From positions 3,622,305-3,686,304 of the forward strand of contig NW_004955488.1 of assembly GCF_000276665.1 (NCBI RefSeq): 64,000 nucleotides of DNA, given 5' to 3'. Below the pieces are notes generated by a model. The model saw only the letters and a program-made list of their open reading frames with translations. It was not told the DNA's origin and ran no database searches. Shown here in pieces: positions 36,216-49,312 of this stretch. The position numbers and the translations under genes were made by a program. Within the stretch, counting starts at the first letter, position 1, and each line of letters starts with the position of its first letter. The DNA comes from Chinchilla lanigera. Lineage: Eukaryota > Chordata > Mammalia > Rodentia > Chinchillidae.

Positions 36216-37981
36216 GTTCAGATGATTCTATGGTTGTATCAAAACCAAGAACCAATAATTGAAAATGTCAGGTCCGCACTAGACCCTATTAAAGTGAAGC
36301 CTCTCACCTCTGGCAAGAAAGCTAAAAGAAGTACAAGAAATACCAACATATAAGTGGATATCTGCTAATTAGGGAGTAAAATATTTGGTGAAACCCTTTG
36401 AAAGTCTTTCCTGGTGTTCTGAAATTTCCAGCTATTGTCACTTAAAAGGCCTAAGGGTCATCTAGTCTAGCAAGGGTAGCGGCCTCTAATTTGCTTTAAC
36501 AAAGTTGTTACTGCAGTATCTGACTCATCATATGAATGTAATAAACACTAATGGTTTAACTCGTTTTACAGAAATTTTCTGCAAAGTGTATACACTGTTC
36601 ATTATTAAATAACAATAAGTATGTAATCCCTTTATAACTTTCTAATAGCTTATTTACAACAAAGTCAAAGGAAAACTTTAGGAAGCTACTTGAATTTATA
36701 TTCTGTTCATTGTAAAATGTTGTTTCAGTATATATATGCTTGTATGCTTATATCATAGTTAATTCTACAGTCAAAACGCATGGTATGAACAATGAATGCG
36801 TAAATAACTCCTTCAGCTCATTCCATCAGTATTTATTAAAGGTAACATCATGCAGGGCTAGTGAGTAATCCAAGAAGAAAAATATATTGTTTCCCTATGG
36901 GTACAATTTTAGAAGGAAGTTCATTATTATAGTAAGAGTTTCATTGTCTGTAGTAATTTTTATGATGTTTTATAAAAAGTATATAATCCAAGTCATAAGA
37001 GTTAAGAACCATATCTGATAGTTTGTAAGATAGCATTGATATTAGAGCTCTATGGCCAAAATAAAAACACATCATGCTTAACTTCACATTTCATAGTATG
37101 ACCTAATATCAAAAAATATAAATTTTATGAATGTTGCCATAATTGTGACATCTTTTAAATAGACATGTTTTTGAAAAATAGAAAATTGTAGTAGATAATT
37201 AGAATAATAATGTAAAACTTTGCATGCTAAAACTAGATAATAGTAACAGATATGTATTTGATCAATGTTTATTAAAAGAAATTAGCTCCAGCAATTGTGG
37301 AAATTAGCAAGTCCCACAATCTGCAAGATGAGCTAGAAATCTGGAGATGAGCAGCCTAAGGACGAAGAGGCGTTACAGGGCAGTTCCAGTGTTAATGTGG
37401 ATGAGCTTGAAAGCCAGAAAAACTCAGTGTGTCAGCTCAAATTCAAAAGCAGAAAAAAGCCAATATCCCGTTGAAGTTTCAATTCTTACCTGGGGAGGAT
37501 CATCATTTTGTGTTATTCAGGTTTTTAATTGAATTGATGAGACCTAAGGACATTAGGGAAGGTAATGGGCTTCACATAGGATACCAATTTAAATGCTATT
37601 TTCACCCAATAACTTCCTCATACACATTATCAGAATAAGATTTGAACGTGTGGCATGGTCAATCTGATGCAGAGTGTTCACCAGGACATGTTCATACAGT
37701 ATACTAACTCGCTGGTAATCTGAGGCTGGGTTGCACTTGTAGAGAAGGATGTGATGGTGGACTGTGCACGCAACTGTAGACTTGGTTGAGTTTCTTCCTT
37801 AGCATTGCTCCTGCTCCTGTAATTGCGCTCTCTGTCCTGACCACACTCTCCTTCCAATTCCCAGGGCTTCTGATCAGCCAGCATCCACGAGATGCACGAA
37901 TCCTTCAGTATAACTCAGAGCTTTCTTTTTCTCCTAAGGTTTCTACATAATGACTTTAAAATGATGTCCAAATTAGGAAAT
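36216..37981. other. No gene recognised
   Basis: AT-rich, with a slightly GC-richer patch at 37320-37900 holding short frames on both strands and no domain. Confidence 0.45.
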
Positions 37982-37993
37982 TAAAGTCCTATA

Positions 37994-38519
37994 CATTTAC
38001 ATCTTTTACTTCCTGTGTTAGATTGATTCCTAAGTGTTACATTTCTTGTGTGGATTTTACTGTGAAGGGTGTGGTTTCCCTAATTTCTCTTTCAATAAGT
38101 TTATTGTTTGTGTACAAGAATGCTATTGATTTTTGAGTATTGACATTGTGTCCAGCCATGCAACTGAATTTGGTCATTAACTCTGAGTCTTTCTGTGGAG
38201 TTTTTGGGGTCTTCTATGTAGAGTATCATGTCATCTGCTAATACTGATGATTTCACTTCTTCCTTTCCTATCCTTATTCCTTTTATTTCTCTCTCTTGTC
38301 TAATTGCTCTGGCTAATATTTCCAGAACTGTGTGAAAAAGAAGTGGTGATAGTGGAATATCTGGTAATCTGAGCAACTACTTTGAAGATAGCAATATGTA
38401 ATACAACAATCGCTGTTAATTTCCTATGATCTTGTTCTGAAACTCTGTATTGCTTTTATTGTTCTTGTATTTTTTTGTCTTTGTCTTTGTTTTCATTTGT
38501 TTCTCTTTAAAATAAAAAA
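37994..38519 (+). mobile_element. L1 insertion with inverted ORF2 segment (3' UTR type A), compact
   Basis: A perfect 12-base direct repeat, TAAAGTCCTATA, lies at 37982-37993 and 38520-38531. The left part, to about 38360, is RT sequence on the minus strand with an LADDM form of the catalytic motif (antisense of about 38227-38241), [12 protein letters not shown] and [15 protein letters not shown] blocks. The right part is a + strand 3' UTR (ATCTGGTAATCTGAGCAACT near 38359) ending in AAAATAAAAAA. At 526 bases this is the clearest inverted copy. Confidence 0.92.
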
Positions 38520-38531
38520 TAAAGTCCTATA

Positions 38532-41150
38532 TAAAGTTTTATCAATTTCTATCAAGTATTATCTCTGCATTTGTAGACCAGCTGCCACCATTTTACGGTT
38601 TTAATGGTTTTATTGATAGATGAGATGATGACTTCATTTTTTGTTCACATAAATTGTTATGCTCCTTGATCTCATCTTTTACAATCAAGGGATATGTTGC
38701 AGTATAAGAAAACCCACTTGTAAAAAATAATAACCTTTCACTTTCCCTTTACTAGTGTATTGTTTATGATAATCTTACTTGGCAAAGGTCCTTAATGTTT
38801 ATAATTCTCAGTTTTCACTTATACAAAGTATAAAAGAAAAAAATCCTCCTATATAAAGTTAACATGTAGATTAAAATAATATACGTAAAGTTTGTAACAT
38901 ATTATCTATCAGATAGTAAAAGTATTTCATTGGATTAATATTTTTGACTAAGAGACTCTAGGATAGGGTCTTCTTTTTAACTCTAATTCTATTTCTTCAG
39001 AAATACATCTTTTCAACAAATCTAAAAATAAAAAATAAGATTAATTGTAATTCCTGCAACTCATTTCCTCACAGTTAGAATTTTATTCTAATGCACCAAA
39101 TGCAGAGAAAAATTCTTCATCTGACTTTTCTTTGAGGCTCATTCAACATTACAAGTAAGCGTCCTACTTGAGAGTACCAACCATTGTCAAATTCAGAAGA
39201 TAACAGCTAAGAATTCAGGTTATAATATCTCAGATCTAGGTGATAGGCCAGGCTTTGGAAGAGTTGCAAATCTCTTATCTTCCTGAGAAAATAAATACTA
39301 AATCTGTCATTAGATTCAAAATCAAGTAGGCAGCCTCTGGCTTCATCCATTGTTCAGTGGCACGTATTCCAGATCTCTCTAGGAGTAATTCTTATTTGAA
39401 CCCAGAGACAAGAAACCACTGTAGTATGAAAGATGTCAATGCAGTGAAGCAAAGTACAGCAGCAGCAGGTTTTGATGTATAAGCCAAACGGGCCAGCTAT
39501 ATAACCTTTGCAAAGAACTGGGCAGAGAGAACACAGAATGGAACTATAAAGCATGGATATGCCTACACTTAAAGAAAATACTCACAGGATTTTAGGGGTC
39601 TTACAAAAACTATGGGGCTGTAAAGATAAAAGATAAGTTACGTGAACATGAAAAGAAAAACTGGAATTCAAAATCTCAGTGAAAACTAGGTTATCCTAAT
39701 TTAATTAATCCAAAATGTTTCTTCTGTAATGAAATTGCAACTTCCATCATTTATTATTTCCATTAAAAGAGGAGTCTGGTCAGGTTACCTCAACATGTAA
39801 TTTACAATTTAAATCTCTAAATCAAATCCTTATATTATGTGGTTACTCAAGCCAGGTGTACCCTGAAGCAAGCAGTAGCATGTAAATGATAATGGACATC
39901 ATTACTTGAACTAATTTTATTGGTGACCACATAGTTGAGGTAATGTTTGTGTTAAATTGAGGTCAATTAAATTAGCAAAATGCAATTGTTTTCTAATTGG
40001 AACAATTTTACTCAGAATTAAAGTTTTAAAATACTTGTCTATATTAGTCTATCGGAAAACTTGGATCATATGTTACCTTTTATTAAATAAAGAAGAAATA
40101 TTAGCAAGAAAGGCCCAAACCTATATGCATTTCCTTAGGGGAAACTGATCCTGTCCTTTCCTATAATCACTTATATAGAAATGCTGTCCAATGTTTACAT
40201 AAAATAAAAAGTAAATTTTCTACAAGCATACCCTTTCAGTCATACTAATGGTCACAGCGTTGTATCAATGCCACCTTCCTGAGTGCTTAAGAATTTTTAA
40301 GTTATGAAAATTGGTACTCATATATTTCCAAAAGTGTAAAACATTTTAGAAGTAGATCAGCCCACAGCTCTACTCAACTTAAATTAAACCTCAATATCAA
40401 TAAAATGAAACAAAAGAAGGAACTGATGCAGTAAAGACAAGAAGATAAATAAAGCAATTTGATGGTTGAAAAAAGATGCTATTCTATGGATGAAAGTACA
40501 AACCCTTAAACGATGATAGAACTGAATTTCTACTTGCGATCCAAGACTCAACATATTCTGGCTAGCATACAGCACCTGGAAAATAAGTTAACATATAAGA
40601 TAAGAATACTTCTTCTGGGTATTATAACCTGGAAAATATCAGAGAGAGGCAAATAAACAACTGGTCTCCACTAAAGGAGAAACATGACAAAAACGTATAG
40701 CATCAACTCTTGTGAACTGTGAAACCTAACCCGGCAGGCAGAGGATTCCTTAATGAAGAGAGGGGCGGTCATTTGAAGGAAATTGTGGTGGTATTTTTGT
40801 TCCCTTGGTGATCATTTCTCATTTTTCAACATGATGGTAGTGACCACAGATGGTGACCACATTCCTGCGACAGACATTGTTCATTTTTAAATGTTTAATT
40901 TTTTGTTTAATGAATCTCACTTCAGTTTAAAAAAAAAAAAAAAGAATATGTCTACAGATGCCATTTTCCTGTACCTGATCAATAGAGTCTAAATTTTAGA
41001 AAAATTCAGAACCCTGGATTGAAGAATTTTAGACAAAATGGTGGAACAGTAAGCTTGAAAAATGCCAGTATCATGAAAGTGAAGAGAAAAATTAAGAGAT
41101 CCTTCAAAAGTATAGACCATAAAGGATGTGTCAAAGAAATGGGTTATAAC
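38532..41150. other. No gene recognised
   Basis: AT-rich. The segment 40720-40940 is GC-richer, ends in a run of A at 40929-40943, and could be an old retrosequence, but I cannot identify a parent. Confidence 0.45.
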
Positions 41151-41151
41151 T

Positions 41152-41275
41152 CTTACAGTGAGACGGGGTCTTGCTATGTTGTTGAGACTCTTTCAAATTC
41201 CTGGGCTCAAATATTCCTTCTGCTTTAGTTTTCCAACAGCAGAGGCACATCTCTATGGATGCACCTATCTATAAA
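41152..41275 (-). mobile_element. 7SL-derived SINE monomer, diverged
   Basis: GAGACGGGGTCTTGCTATGTTGTTGAGACT followed by TTCCTGGGCTCAAATATTCC and CTTCTGCTTTAGTTTTCCAA matches the antisense opening of a 7SL-type SINE. The far end is degraded. Confidence 0.65.
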
Positions 41276-41419
41276 TGGCTATACTAGACTAAGGACCCCT
41301 TTTTGAAATTTATCAAAGTCAGCATTTTGATTTGATGGAGATACTGTGGTTATACAGCCATGTCCTTTTAAATGAGCATTAAATTCTTCCAAGATGACAA
41401 AACATAATATCAGCACCAA

Positions 41420-41459
41420 AAAGAGAAAGAGAAAGAGAAAGAGAAAGAGAGAGAGAGGC
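41420..41459 (+). repeat. (GAGAAA)n simple repeat
   Basis: AGAGAAAGAGAAAG repeated about six times, then GAGAGAGAG. Confidence 0.95.
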
Positions 41460-41879
41460 TGAAAATGTTATTAGTGAAATTTAAATGAAGGTGAAAAGGT
41501 GTGTTATTTGTACTGCTCTGTCCCCACCACTTTAATGCTTGTATTCATGCATTCCATCCACCTGAGCCTACGGAACACTATCAACATGCTTGCTTTTGCA
41601 ATTCTTTTCACATTCATCTTCATCGATTCCTTTGATTCCAGTGACTCCCATTTCAGTATACAGTATTCACCCCAGGACATGTTCCCTAACTAACCTAACT
41701 CCTCAGCTTCACAATCTCTTCACGTCTAATACAATCTTTTCATCCACTGATTGAAAAAATGATCCCTGACTTCCTGTATGGAAGGCATTACACCAGGCAC
41801 TAGAAATACCTCACTGAACAATATACTAGACAGTTGCTGAGCTGATCTTCCCAAAGCTAACAGTTGTCTTCTCATATTG

Positions 41880-42620
41880 CTTTCGAGCTTTCCTTTGCTG
41901 AAACCTGTGCCTTACAGCCTCATTCAGAAATCTAGGCATGATTCCAGCTTTCTGCTTTTTCATCTCCTACCTGTGTTTGATTACAAAGTTATACCAATTT
42001 TATTTCCTGAAGATTTCTTGCATCTCCCTTGCTTTCTGGTCTTTACTCCTCTCCCATCATATTTTGGCTGTAAGTTGCCATTTAAAATGCACCTAAACTT
42101 TCCCAGTGACTTCTGGATCGATTTCATCATGGAGAATGTTGGCCAGCTCAAATTTATTTTACATATTGCAACCATGTTGATCCATTTCCACAAAATGTTG
42201 ACATATGTTCATCTGCTAAAATGATTCCTTAGGCCCATGTCATTTAAACATGCTTATAATATTAATGTTCATGGATGAATACTTTATTTTTAATATTTAA
42301 GTACAGCATCACTTTCCTAGTTCCATCTTTCCTGGCCACCCTTTCTAAATTTCTACATCCAAAACATATTATCTTCTTTCTCTTTTGATTGTTCACTTTA
42401 GTTCTAAGCACTTGTTCAAATACTTTATAATTCATGCATTTATCTTAATTAGTGAGTTGTCCTCCTTTACAGAGGAGGCTGCTTGAGGGCAAAGTTTATT
42501 TCTTTTTGTTTTTTGTTTTTTGTCTTTTGTTTGTGGTTAAATCTCCTGTGCTTGAAATAATAACTGGCAGATGACAGTCAGTCAATGAACATTTGTTAAT
42601 TAAGTGGATGAATGAATTCT
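41880..42620 (+). mobile_element. L2 LINE fragment, ancient
   Basis: The clearest part is the 3' end: GGCTGCTTGAGGGCAAAGTT near 42476, then GTCAATGAACATTTGTTAAT and GGATGAATGAATTC near 42580-42618, the classic L2 3' terminus. Upstream CT-rich sequence (TTCCTGGCCACCCTTTCTAA near 42328) is consistent. The 5' limit is a guess. The 115-codon frame at 41877-42224 is not a gene in my view. Confidence 0.6.
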
Positions 42621-43506
42621 AACAAGAGTTTAAATTACAAAGCATATTAAAAAATTATTTTTAATAATGAGTGAGAAATAATAGCACCCACTCTCCCCAC
42701 ACATACACGCAGCTCTAAGTGTATGATGACACTGTCTCCTATAAGGATCCTTAAAGCTGCTGTCAGAGTTCCTTAACCTGAAACTCGTCTCTAATTTACT
42801 TTTCAGAATTTCTATCTAATTTTCTCCTTAGCTTATGTTCCAGTATTCCCTGCCCTTGCCAGAACACTCTGTGCCCCATGCAGTAGCGCATGTTCAGCAT
42901 GTACTTGTTTTACAAATGCAATCTTTGTATTCTTTCTATTCATTCAGTCTTCTGTGTTATTCCTTCAGCATCATCTCAAACCTTCTGTCCTCCTGTACTA
43001 GTCTGTCCAGTCCTCTTCTATAAAAGTCATTAATGGTTTTGTCTTGATATCTTAGTTCTCACACCATTATGTTTTTCAATTCAAGGGTATTATAGTCATA
43101 ATGAAGACTTAATTCATTGCTCACTACATGATAGATATTGGTAAGTACGTTTGAACAGTGGTGAAACAGTTTACTTTTCCTACACACAAAATAGCCATGT
43201 TGTTTATAAGTTAGAAATCTTATCAGATTAGAACTTCTCAGGAGCACAAAAGTTTGGACTACATTGACAGTATTCATAAATAGCTAGTTAGTAGGAGAAC
43301 TTACCATTTTGTTTGATAGTCATTCATTTTAAGTCAGAGGTATAATCTCTCTTTTCCTGCAAAAGACAAAGTAATAATGAACATATTGAAAGCATACTAC
43401 GTACAATGTTAGACATTTTATATATGTTATCTTAGTAAGCAAAAAGTAAAATAATTTCTAAAATAACTTCTAAATACAGAGAAAGAAAGTGAAATTCTAA
43501 GATATG
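42621..43506. other. No gene recognised; possible further L2-like remnant
   Basis: The patch CCCTGCCCTTGCCAGAACAC near 42849 recalls L2 sequence but is too weak to call. Confidence 0.35.
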
Positions 43507-43605
43507 AGGCTTTTTTTTCTTTTATTTTTTTTGTACCGTGACTCCAACTCAGGACCTTGAGCTTGCCAGGAAGGCCTTTGTGCCACTGAGCTATATCCCC
43601 AGCCC
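43507..43605 (-). mobile_element. ID-type SINE
   Basis: The minus strand reads GGGCTGGGGATATAGCTCAG, GTGGCACAAAGGCCTTCCTG and GAGTCACGGTACAAA with an A-rich tail. Confidence 0.92.
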
Positions 43606-43804
43606 AATACAATGCATTTTGCCCAAGGTTGTGCAACGAGAAAGTATCGGCACTGGAATTCTCGTGCACATTTATCACATTCCAAAGCAGGGTGCATTTG
43701 GTCTCCAGAAGTACTCCTCCAAAACCAAAACAGCAAGGGTAGCTTACAATCCTTGAATTGTTACTTATAGGAGATTGTTCATTTTCCTCCTCATAAAAAT
43801 AGTG

Positions 43805-44107
43805 TGACTACTTGCTATAGTCTCAATATTAGTATCCACCCACAATTCGTATGCTGAAACTTAACTCACAAACATGATAGTGTTAAGAGATGCACCTTTT
43901 GAAGTCATTAAATAATGAGGACTCCACTTTCTTCAAAGGGATTTCTGTTCTTATAATAAAAAAAAAAGATTAAAAAGAGTTGCTCTCTTTTTCCATCATG
44001 TAATAAACTTCACCCTCTTTGAAGAAGGGTGTAACCCCCACCAGACACCAAATATGCTAGTGTCCTCAAAACTATGAGAAATACCTTTGTCTTATTCATA
44101 AGCTACC
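43805..44107 (+). mobile_element. MLT1-like LTR (ERVL-MaLR)
   Basis: Ordered landmarks: TCGTATGCTGAAACTTAACT, GATAGTGTTAAGAGATGCAC, TTTTGAAGTCATTAAATAAT, CCAGACACCAAATATGCTAG, AACTATGAGAAATACC and ATAAGCTACCC. This is the usual MLT1 order in sense. Confidence 0.82.
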
Positions 44108-44256
44108 CTAAGTTATTTTGCTATAGTATCAGCAAAATACAGAAGCACTATTTTCCATCAATATAAGCCCAGTTTTATGAGCAATGACACTGAACATGCA
44201 TCAAATAAATATGTTCTTATAATCTGCAAGTAAAGAATGAATTTTAGTTCTTTTGA

Positions 44257-44281
44257 TTTTTTTTTTTTTTTTTTTTTTTTT
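44257..44281. repeat. T homopolymer abutting a gap
   Basis: 25 T at the left edge of the 100-N gap. The 10 bases before it (GTTCTTTTGA, 44247-44256) recur right after the gap. Confidence 0.95.
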
Positions 44282-44381
44282 NNNNNNNNNNNNNNNNNNN
44301 NNNNNNNNNNNNNNNNNNNNNNNNNNNNNNNNNNNNNNNNNNNNNNNNNNNNNNNNNNNNNNNNNNNNNNNNNNNNNNNNN
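44282..44381. other. Assembly gap (exactly 100 N)
   Basis: The round size suggests a placeholder or estimated length. See the finding on its flanks. Confidence 1.
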
Positions 44382-44399
44382 GTTCTTTTGAGAAAACAA

Positions 44400-47300
44400 T
44401 TTGTAGGCCCAGAATTGTATGTTAAAAGTTTCTTCAAATAACTACAGCAAAATTTAATAAAAGATTAAGGCATTTTACAATTTTATCAACAAAAATTTCT
44501 AACAAGGAAAACAGAATTTCAGCAAGATTTAAATATGAATTAAAAGGGAAATATCTTTTTACATAGCACATACTTCTGACATTATTTCCAGCAAGATAAT
44601 TTATAAATGTATTTCATATATTGACTGTAAGGCCCAGGTGGTAGAACCAGTGGTTTTTTTCACTGAAATACCTCAATGCCAAGAATGTCACACCCTAGCA
44701 TGCAATAGACATTCAGTAAATATTTTCAGATCCTCTAATGGGGAGGATAAAAATTATAGTGTACCTAGGATTAAGATAAAGATCTGTCTTTCTACCTCTA
44801 ATACTACCTACAAAAAATTTAGCCTAAATGATAAAATTATGACCAAGTAAATCTCCATTGGAGTGGTCTAGAAAATAGAAATTAATTGAAAGGAAAAATT
44901 CAAGAAAGAGAAGAGGCCATTTAAAATGATTAGATAAAGTTATAACATATAAAACGTTTAACGCTTGAGATCACTTAGTAATGGTCTCCATTCACATGCA
45001 TTTGAATCTCAAATATTATATAAATATTCATGGTATAAATCATAGGTAGAATATTACATTGAAAGTATTATTTCTGTTAAGCAACGTCAGTTATGTACAT
45101 GAAAACATGACAAACAAAATTCAAGAAACTTTTTATAGGAATCTGTAAATATACATAATAAAGATCAACTCTGGGGGTAGTAGAGAAGAATTAATGGAAA
45201 GTCTACTAAGGAAAGGAAATCTTTCCTGATGGAGATAATAAAGCAGATTTCAAGCAGAGAGAATGACGGGATTCACGTGAACCAGATGTGACAAACATAA
45301 TACCTTTGAGACTGGAAAACTTTTACTATCCAAATTAGTGACATTGAAATTCATTCACCAAAAACATACATAATATCATGTGTGTAATACTGCGTTGCTG
45401 TAACATAGTAGGAGAATAACACAGAAGCTGATAACTAGAATCCACTGCTGGTGGTAGTGCATTAATATGAGGAGAAAGGAAATAGTTCATTTTCCTAAAA
45501 TATCAAGTGGATATTCTTCTTTGTAGCAAAATAAAATCAATAAATAGACTCAGATCTTTCAGAAAAAAACAATAAGTCTGTGTAGGAATTCATTTGGCTA
45601 TTCTAGAACATCAAAAGCATCAAGCATCTACACATGTAATATATGCTCTACCTCTAGGCCAATTTGTTAAAGGGAAAGGCCCACATCTGCCTCTCAGGAT
45701 TACTTCCTGTTAGTCTCCACTAAACTAACAGCTTAACTTCCTGTTGGTCTTCATGTTTGTTTGAATCATGTTTTTCAGATATAGAAGTTGAGAAGATTCA
45801 CAGTCTACTATGTGATCCTTTCTAAATCAACAGAAGCAAAAGTATATGGCATGTTATAAGATTTTTTATTGATAACAGTAAATCCTCTATTTAGGTACAA
45901 GTTCCAGTCCACAAAAATTGTTCATAAGTTGGATATGTTTGTAAGCAGACAAAGTAAGCCCTACACAGTACAATATTACTGCGAAAGTTGGCAACTCTAG
46001 TCTTCATATGTCAGGGTCCTCCTGTCAAAATGTCAGACACAACTGAAAATACAATCAAACACAGAAGACTGAATTTTTGTTACAGTCTGAATATACTTGC
46101 AAAAGAATTCTGTCCAATAATATAAATAAGATTGCAATTACTGAGAGGTTTCATAATCAAAAAACAAACTTATTTGCAAAACTCTTTACAACATTATAGA
46201 AGGCAAAAGAGATGCACCACTTACCTACAACCAAGTAAGCATAGAGGTGTGAAAGATGTTAAAGAAAAGTAATCTAGTTAGGTAAATTGGGTTGCTGTAT
46301 AATTTTACTTTTTTTTTACTTCAGAAAGCTGATATCCAACTACCTGATATTATTTAAAGGAAGCTTACTTGTGTTCTGTAAGCATTTCTTTCAATATAAA
46401 CCTTGCAGTGTTATTCTGCTTACTGACATAGAAATTCTTTTGTATGTGTGCCATTTACATGTATTAACTTTCCAAAACGAATTTAATGAATGTGTACTGT
46501 AAATATCTACTAATAACAATAAAATAAATTATCAAAACTTGACTATCCCACTGACATGTCATAAAATTTTAAGAAAAAGATAGCAAGACAGCATTACTTT
46601 AAAATTACACTTATGTATCTCATTGTAACGCTGCCTCTGTATTACATCAAATAGAAATCTACTATTCAAAGTCATCTACTTGAAATTATTCCTTTTATAG
46701 TTGTTGCAGTGGAGGATACAAAATCACCATAATATGAAGATGCAAATAGTTTCCAAATCATACGGAGTGGAAGAGAATTGTTTTCTCTTTGATTGTAATT
46801 AGTTTTATTTCATCCTCTTTCCAGTTGCATTTTGTTTCATATTATGAAATTCCTAATGATACAGTGCATTGATATAATCTGTAAATAAGAATACACATAT
46901 TTGCAAGGAGCACACAGAAGGAGATATATGATATTAAAGATTAGGCGATTTCTAGACTAATTATGCTTTCATTTCCCGACAAAATTCATTTTTAGAAAGA
47001 GGGAAGATAATGGTCTGAATTCATTATCTCAGTTACACTGTCACTTCCCTTCCATTCCCAACTAATGTGACTCACCCTCGGCACCAGGACTGAGTAGTCC
47101 CCTCTGTAGAGAAACCAAAACTTACTTACTTGAGCTATGATCCGCAATCCTAAGGGACCCTTCAAACTATCAAAATCTCAACCTCTTTTGAGAGTTTATT
47201 TTAGTAACTGATTTGCCCACGTTCTTAAAGGTCAATGACATAGTAATTAGGGAAGCAAAAGCATTGTGAACAAGGTGATTCTAGATTGTTTTACCAATTT

Positions 47301-47413
47301 ATATTCAACAGATATAACTTGAATATGTGAGGTGCAAGAGCAAAGAGATAATTCTACTCACCATTAGCATTTTGACAAGAAAGCTGCTCCATTATGTGTT
47401 AATTTTGGGAATG
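44400..47413. other. No gene recognised
   Basis: AT-rich. Weak traces only: an L2/MIR-like GACATTCAGTAAATATT near 44709 and a possible DNA-transposon-like patch at 45890-46020 (AAATTGTTCATAAGTTGGAT). Neither is strong enough to call. Confidence 0.45.
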
Positions 47414-47414
47414 T

Positions 47415-47480
47415 CAAGTAAGCTTTTATTTTAAGGAAGTGTTTTATCAAGTAAGCATTTATTTTAAGAAAGTGTTTTAT
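47415..47480 (+). repeat. Two-copy tandem duplication, 33-bp period
   Basis: CAAGTAAGC at 47415 recurs at 47448 and the two units align through GTGTTTTAT with a few changes. Confidence 0.9.
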
Positions 47481-47848
47481 TTTTACAATACTTTTATAAA
47501 TTAGGGTTAGGCCCAAATAAACACCATTAATTTGGCTCTACTTTCATTTTTTTCTATTTCATAAAGTAACTTTTGAACATTTATATCATATATTGTTTCC
47601 CTTGAACATGCAAGTGTTGCCTTCTATTACACATTCTAAAAATGTATTTCTGGATTTCAAAAAATATATTTGAAATATCTGCAACCTAGTCCATGCTTTG
47701 GATGGCTTATATAGATCAAACATGATCAAATGTTTGACTTTTATAAAGCTAACCTAATATCTTGGTCTCTGTAGCTGATAGCATGATATAAATACCAACA
47801 TATACATGATATATTTTTGCATACAAAAACAATTTTTTGTGTATAATT

Positions 47849-48002
47849 GGTTTTTTGTCATTTTTGAGACAGGGTCTCCCTATGCCATTCAGGCTGGCCT
47901 TGAGCTCACTTTGTAGCCCGGGCTCATCTCAAACTTGCTATGATCTGCCTGCCTCAGCCTTCTGAGTGCTGGGATTATGTAGGCGTGCACCACTACATTC
48001 AG
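47849..48002 (-). mobile_element. B1-type SINE
   Basis: Antisense order: TTTTTGAGACAGGGTCTCCC, AGGCTGGCCTTGAGCTCACT, GCCTCAGCCTTCTGAGTGCT, GGCGTGCACCACTACATTCA. TTTTTTGTGTATAATT (47833-47848) and TTTTTTGCGTATAATT (48003-48018) are a 16-base target duplication with one mismatch. Confidence 0.94.
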
Positions 48003-48018
48003 TTTTTTGCGTATAATT

Positions 48019-49187
48019 TTTGAATGTCATGAATTAGTTACTATTTTCAAAGTTCTCTAGAAAATTTCTATTCTCTTGGTTTCCTGAAACATATCGTATT
48101 TTAAAATTCAAGTAAAAAATAGTGTAAGTTTTATAAGCAAACCCATCTATTTTAGGTTTCAATTAGGTGCAGGTTAAAACAGAGCTGGCTGTTCTACTTG
48201 TTTGAGAAGCCATCGATCCCGAATGACATTTTCAATACTTAATGAGTGTTTTCCTCTGTCCCTTCTACAGGGGCTGCACCCACTCCTCCTCTTCCAAAAG
48301 ACAATACTTCACAAGGTTATGGAAATGCTCTTGATCTCCTGCTCATAAATTAATGAGCAAGAAAAAAGAAAAACAGTGTAAGGTATTTCACTCAGAATAA
48401 CAGGAAACTGAAATTTGATATTCAAACCTACATTGTCCAAGTCAAAATTAAGTAAAGTTAACACACAGCCCACAAAAAGTTTTGTACTCAAATATCCAGT
48501 ATTTTTTCCCCTAAATGACTTACATTTGTTTCAGATATTATATTCCAGGAAAGAAACAATATTCATTAAAAGCACTATCATGATATTTTAAAATACTAGA
48601 TACACATATGAGTCACTAAACTCTGTGCCTAACTAGAAAAAGTGACAGAAGCTCATGGAACAAAAATGCATGCTTGGAACATGTGTTAAAATTTATGGAA
48701 ATTAAAGGTACAGCCTGGATTTTTCTATTCTTCATCTTCTAAAGAATAATTCTATTAATTACATCATAACTATAATGTGCTTATAAATATAAATGTGAAA
48801 GTAAGGAATATTAATTTAAAAATACTATCCAAGTAACTATGACAGAGATTAAGAAATCAGTCATTATCAAAACTTATGAAAACCTTTCATGTTTCTTCCT
48901 GTCATATCTACAGTTTTGTATTATTCTTAATTTAACATTTACTGTTTCCTCACAGTGCTTTATAGATTTCCTACTACGTAAGTATCCTCACATATTTTGT
49001 TTACTTATATATAATTTGACACTTAGAAAAGTGAAATGATACTGCATGTTTTCCTCTTCTAATCATTTTAGTTATTAAAGATTGTTTTTGAGATTAAGAC
49101 ACATTAGCATATATTGTTACACTCCATACCATATTCTAATATACTGTAAGTTATTTAATCATTTTACTCCTTCTAGGTACCTAGGTT
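48019..49187. other. No gene or repeat recognised
   Basis: AT-rich; nothing supported. Confidence 0.45.
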
Positions 49188-49312
49188 CCTTTTCTTTATT
49201 TTCTCTCTTTCTTTCTTTTTCTTTCTTTCTTTCTTTCTCTCTTTCTTTCTTTTTCTTTCTTTCTTTCTTTCTCCCTCTTTCCTCCCCCACTTCCTTTCTT
49301 CCTTCCATCCTC
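49188..49312. repeat. CTTT/TTTC-rich pyrimidine tract
   Basis: Almost pure C/T on the + strand, mostly TTTC units, moving to CTCC at its right end. The 89-codon frame over it is an artefact. Confidence 0.95.

Noticed and set aside
40720..40943. Possible processed pseudogene ending in an A run
   Set aside because: No parent gene recognised and no flanking duplication found.
41877..42224. 115-codon frame
   Set aside because: Overlaps a probable ancient L2 fragment and has no recognisable domain.
45890..46020. Possible DNA-transposon remnant
   Set aside because: Only a short suggestive stretch, with no termini or duplication visible.
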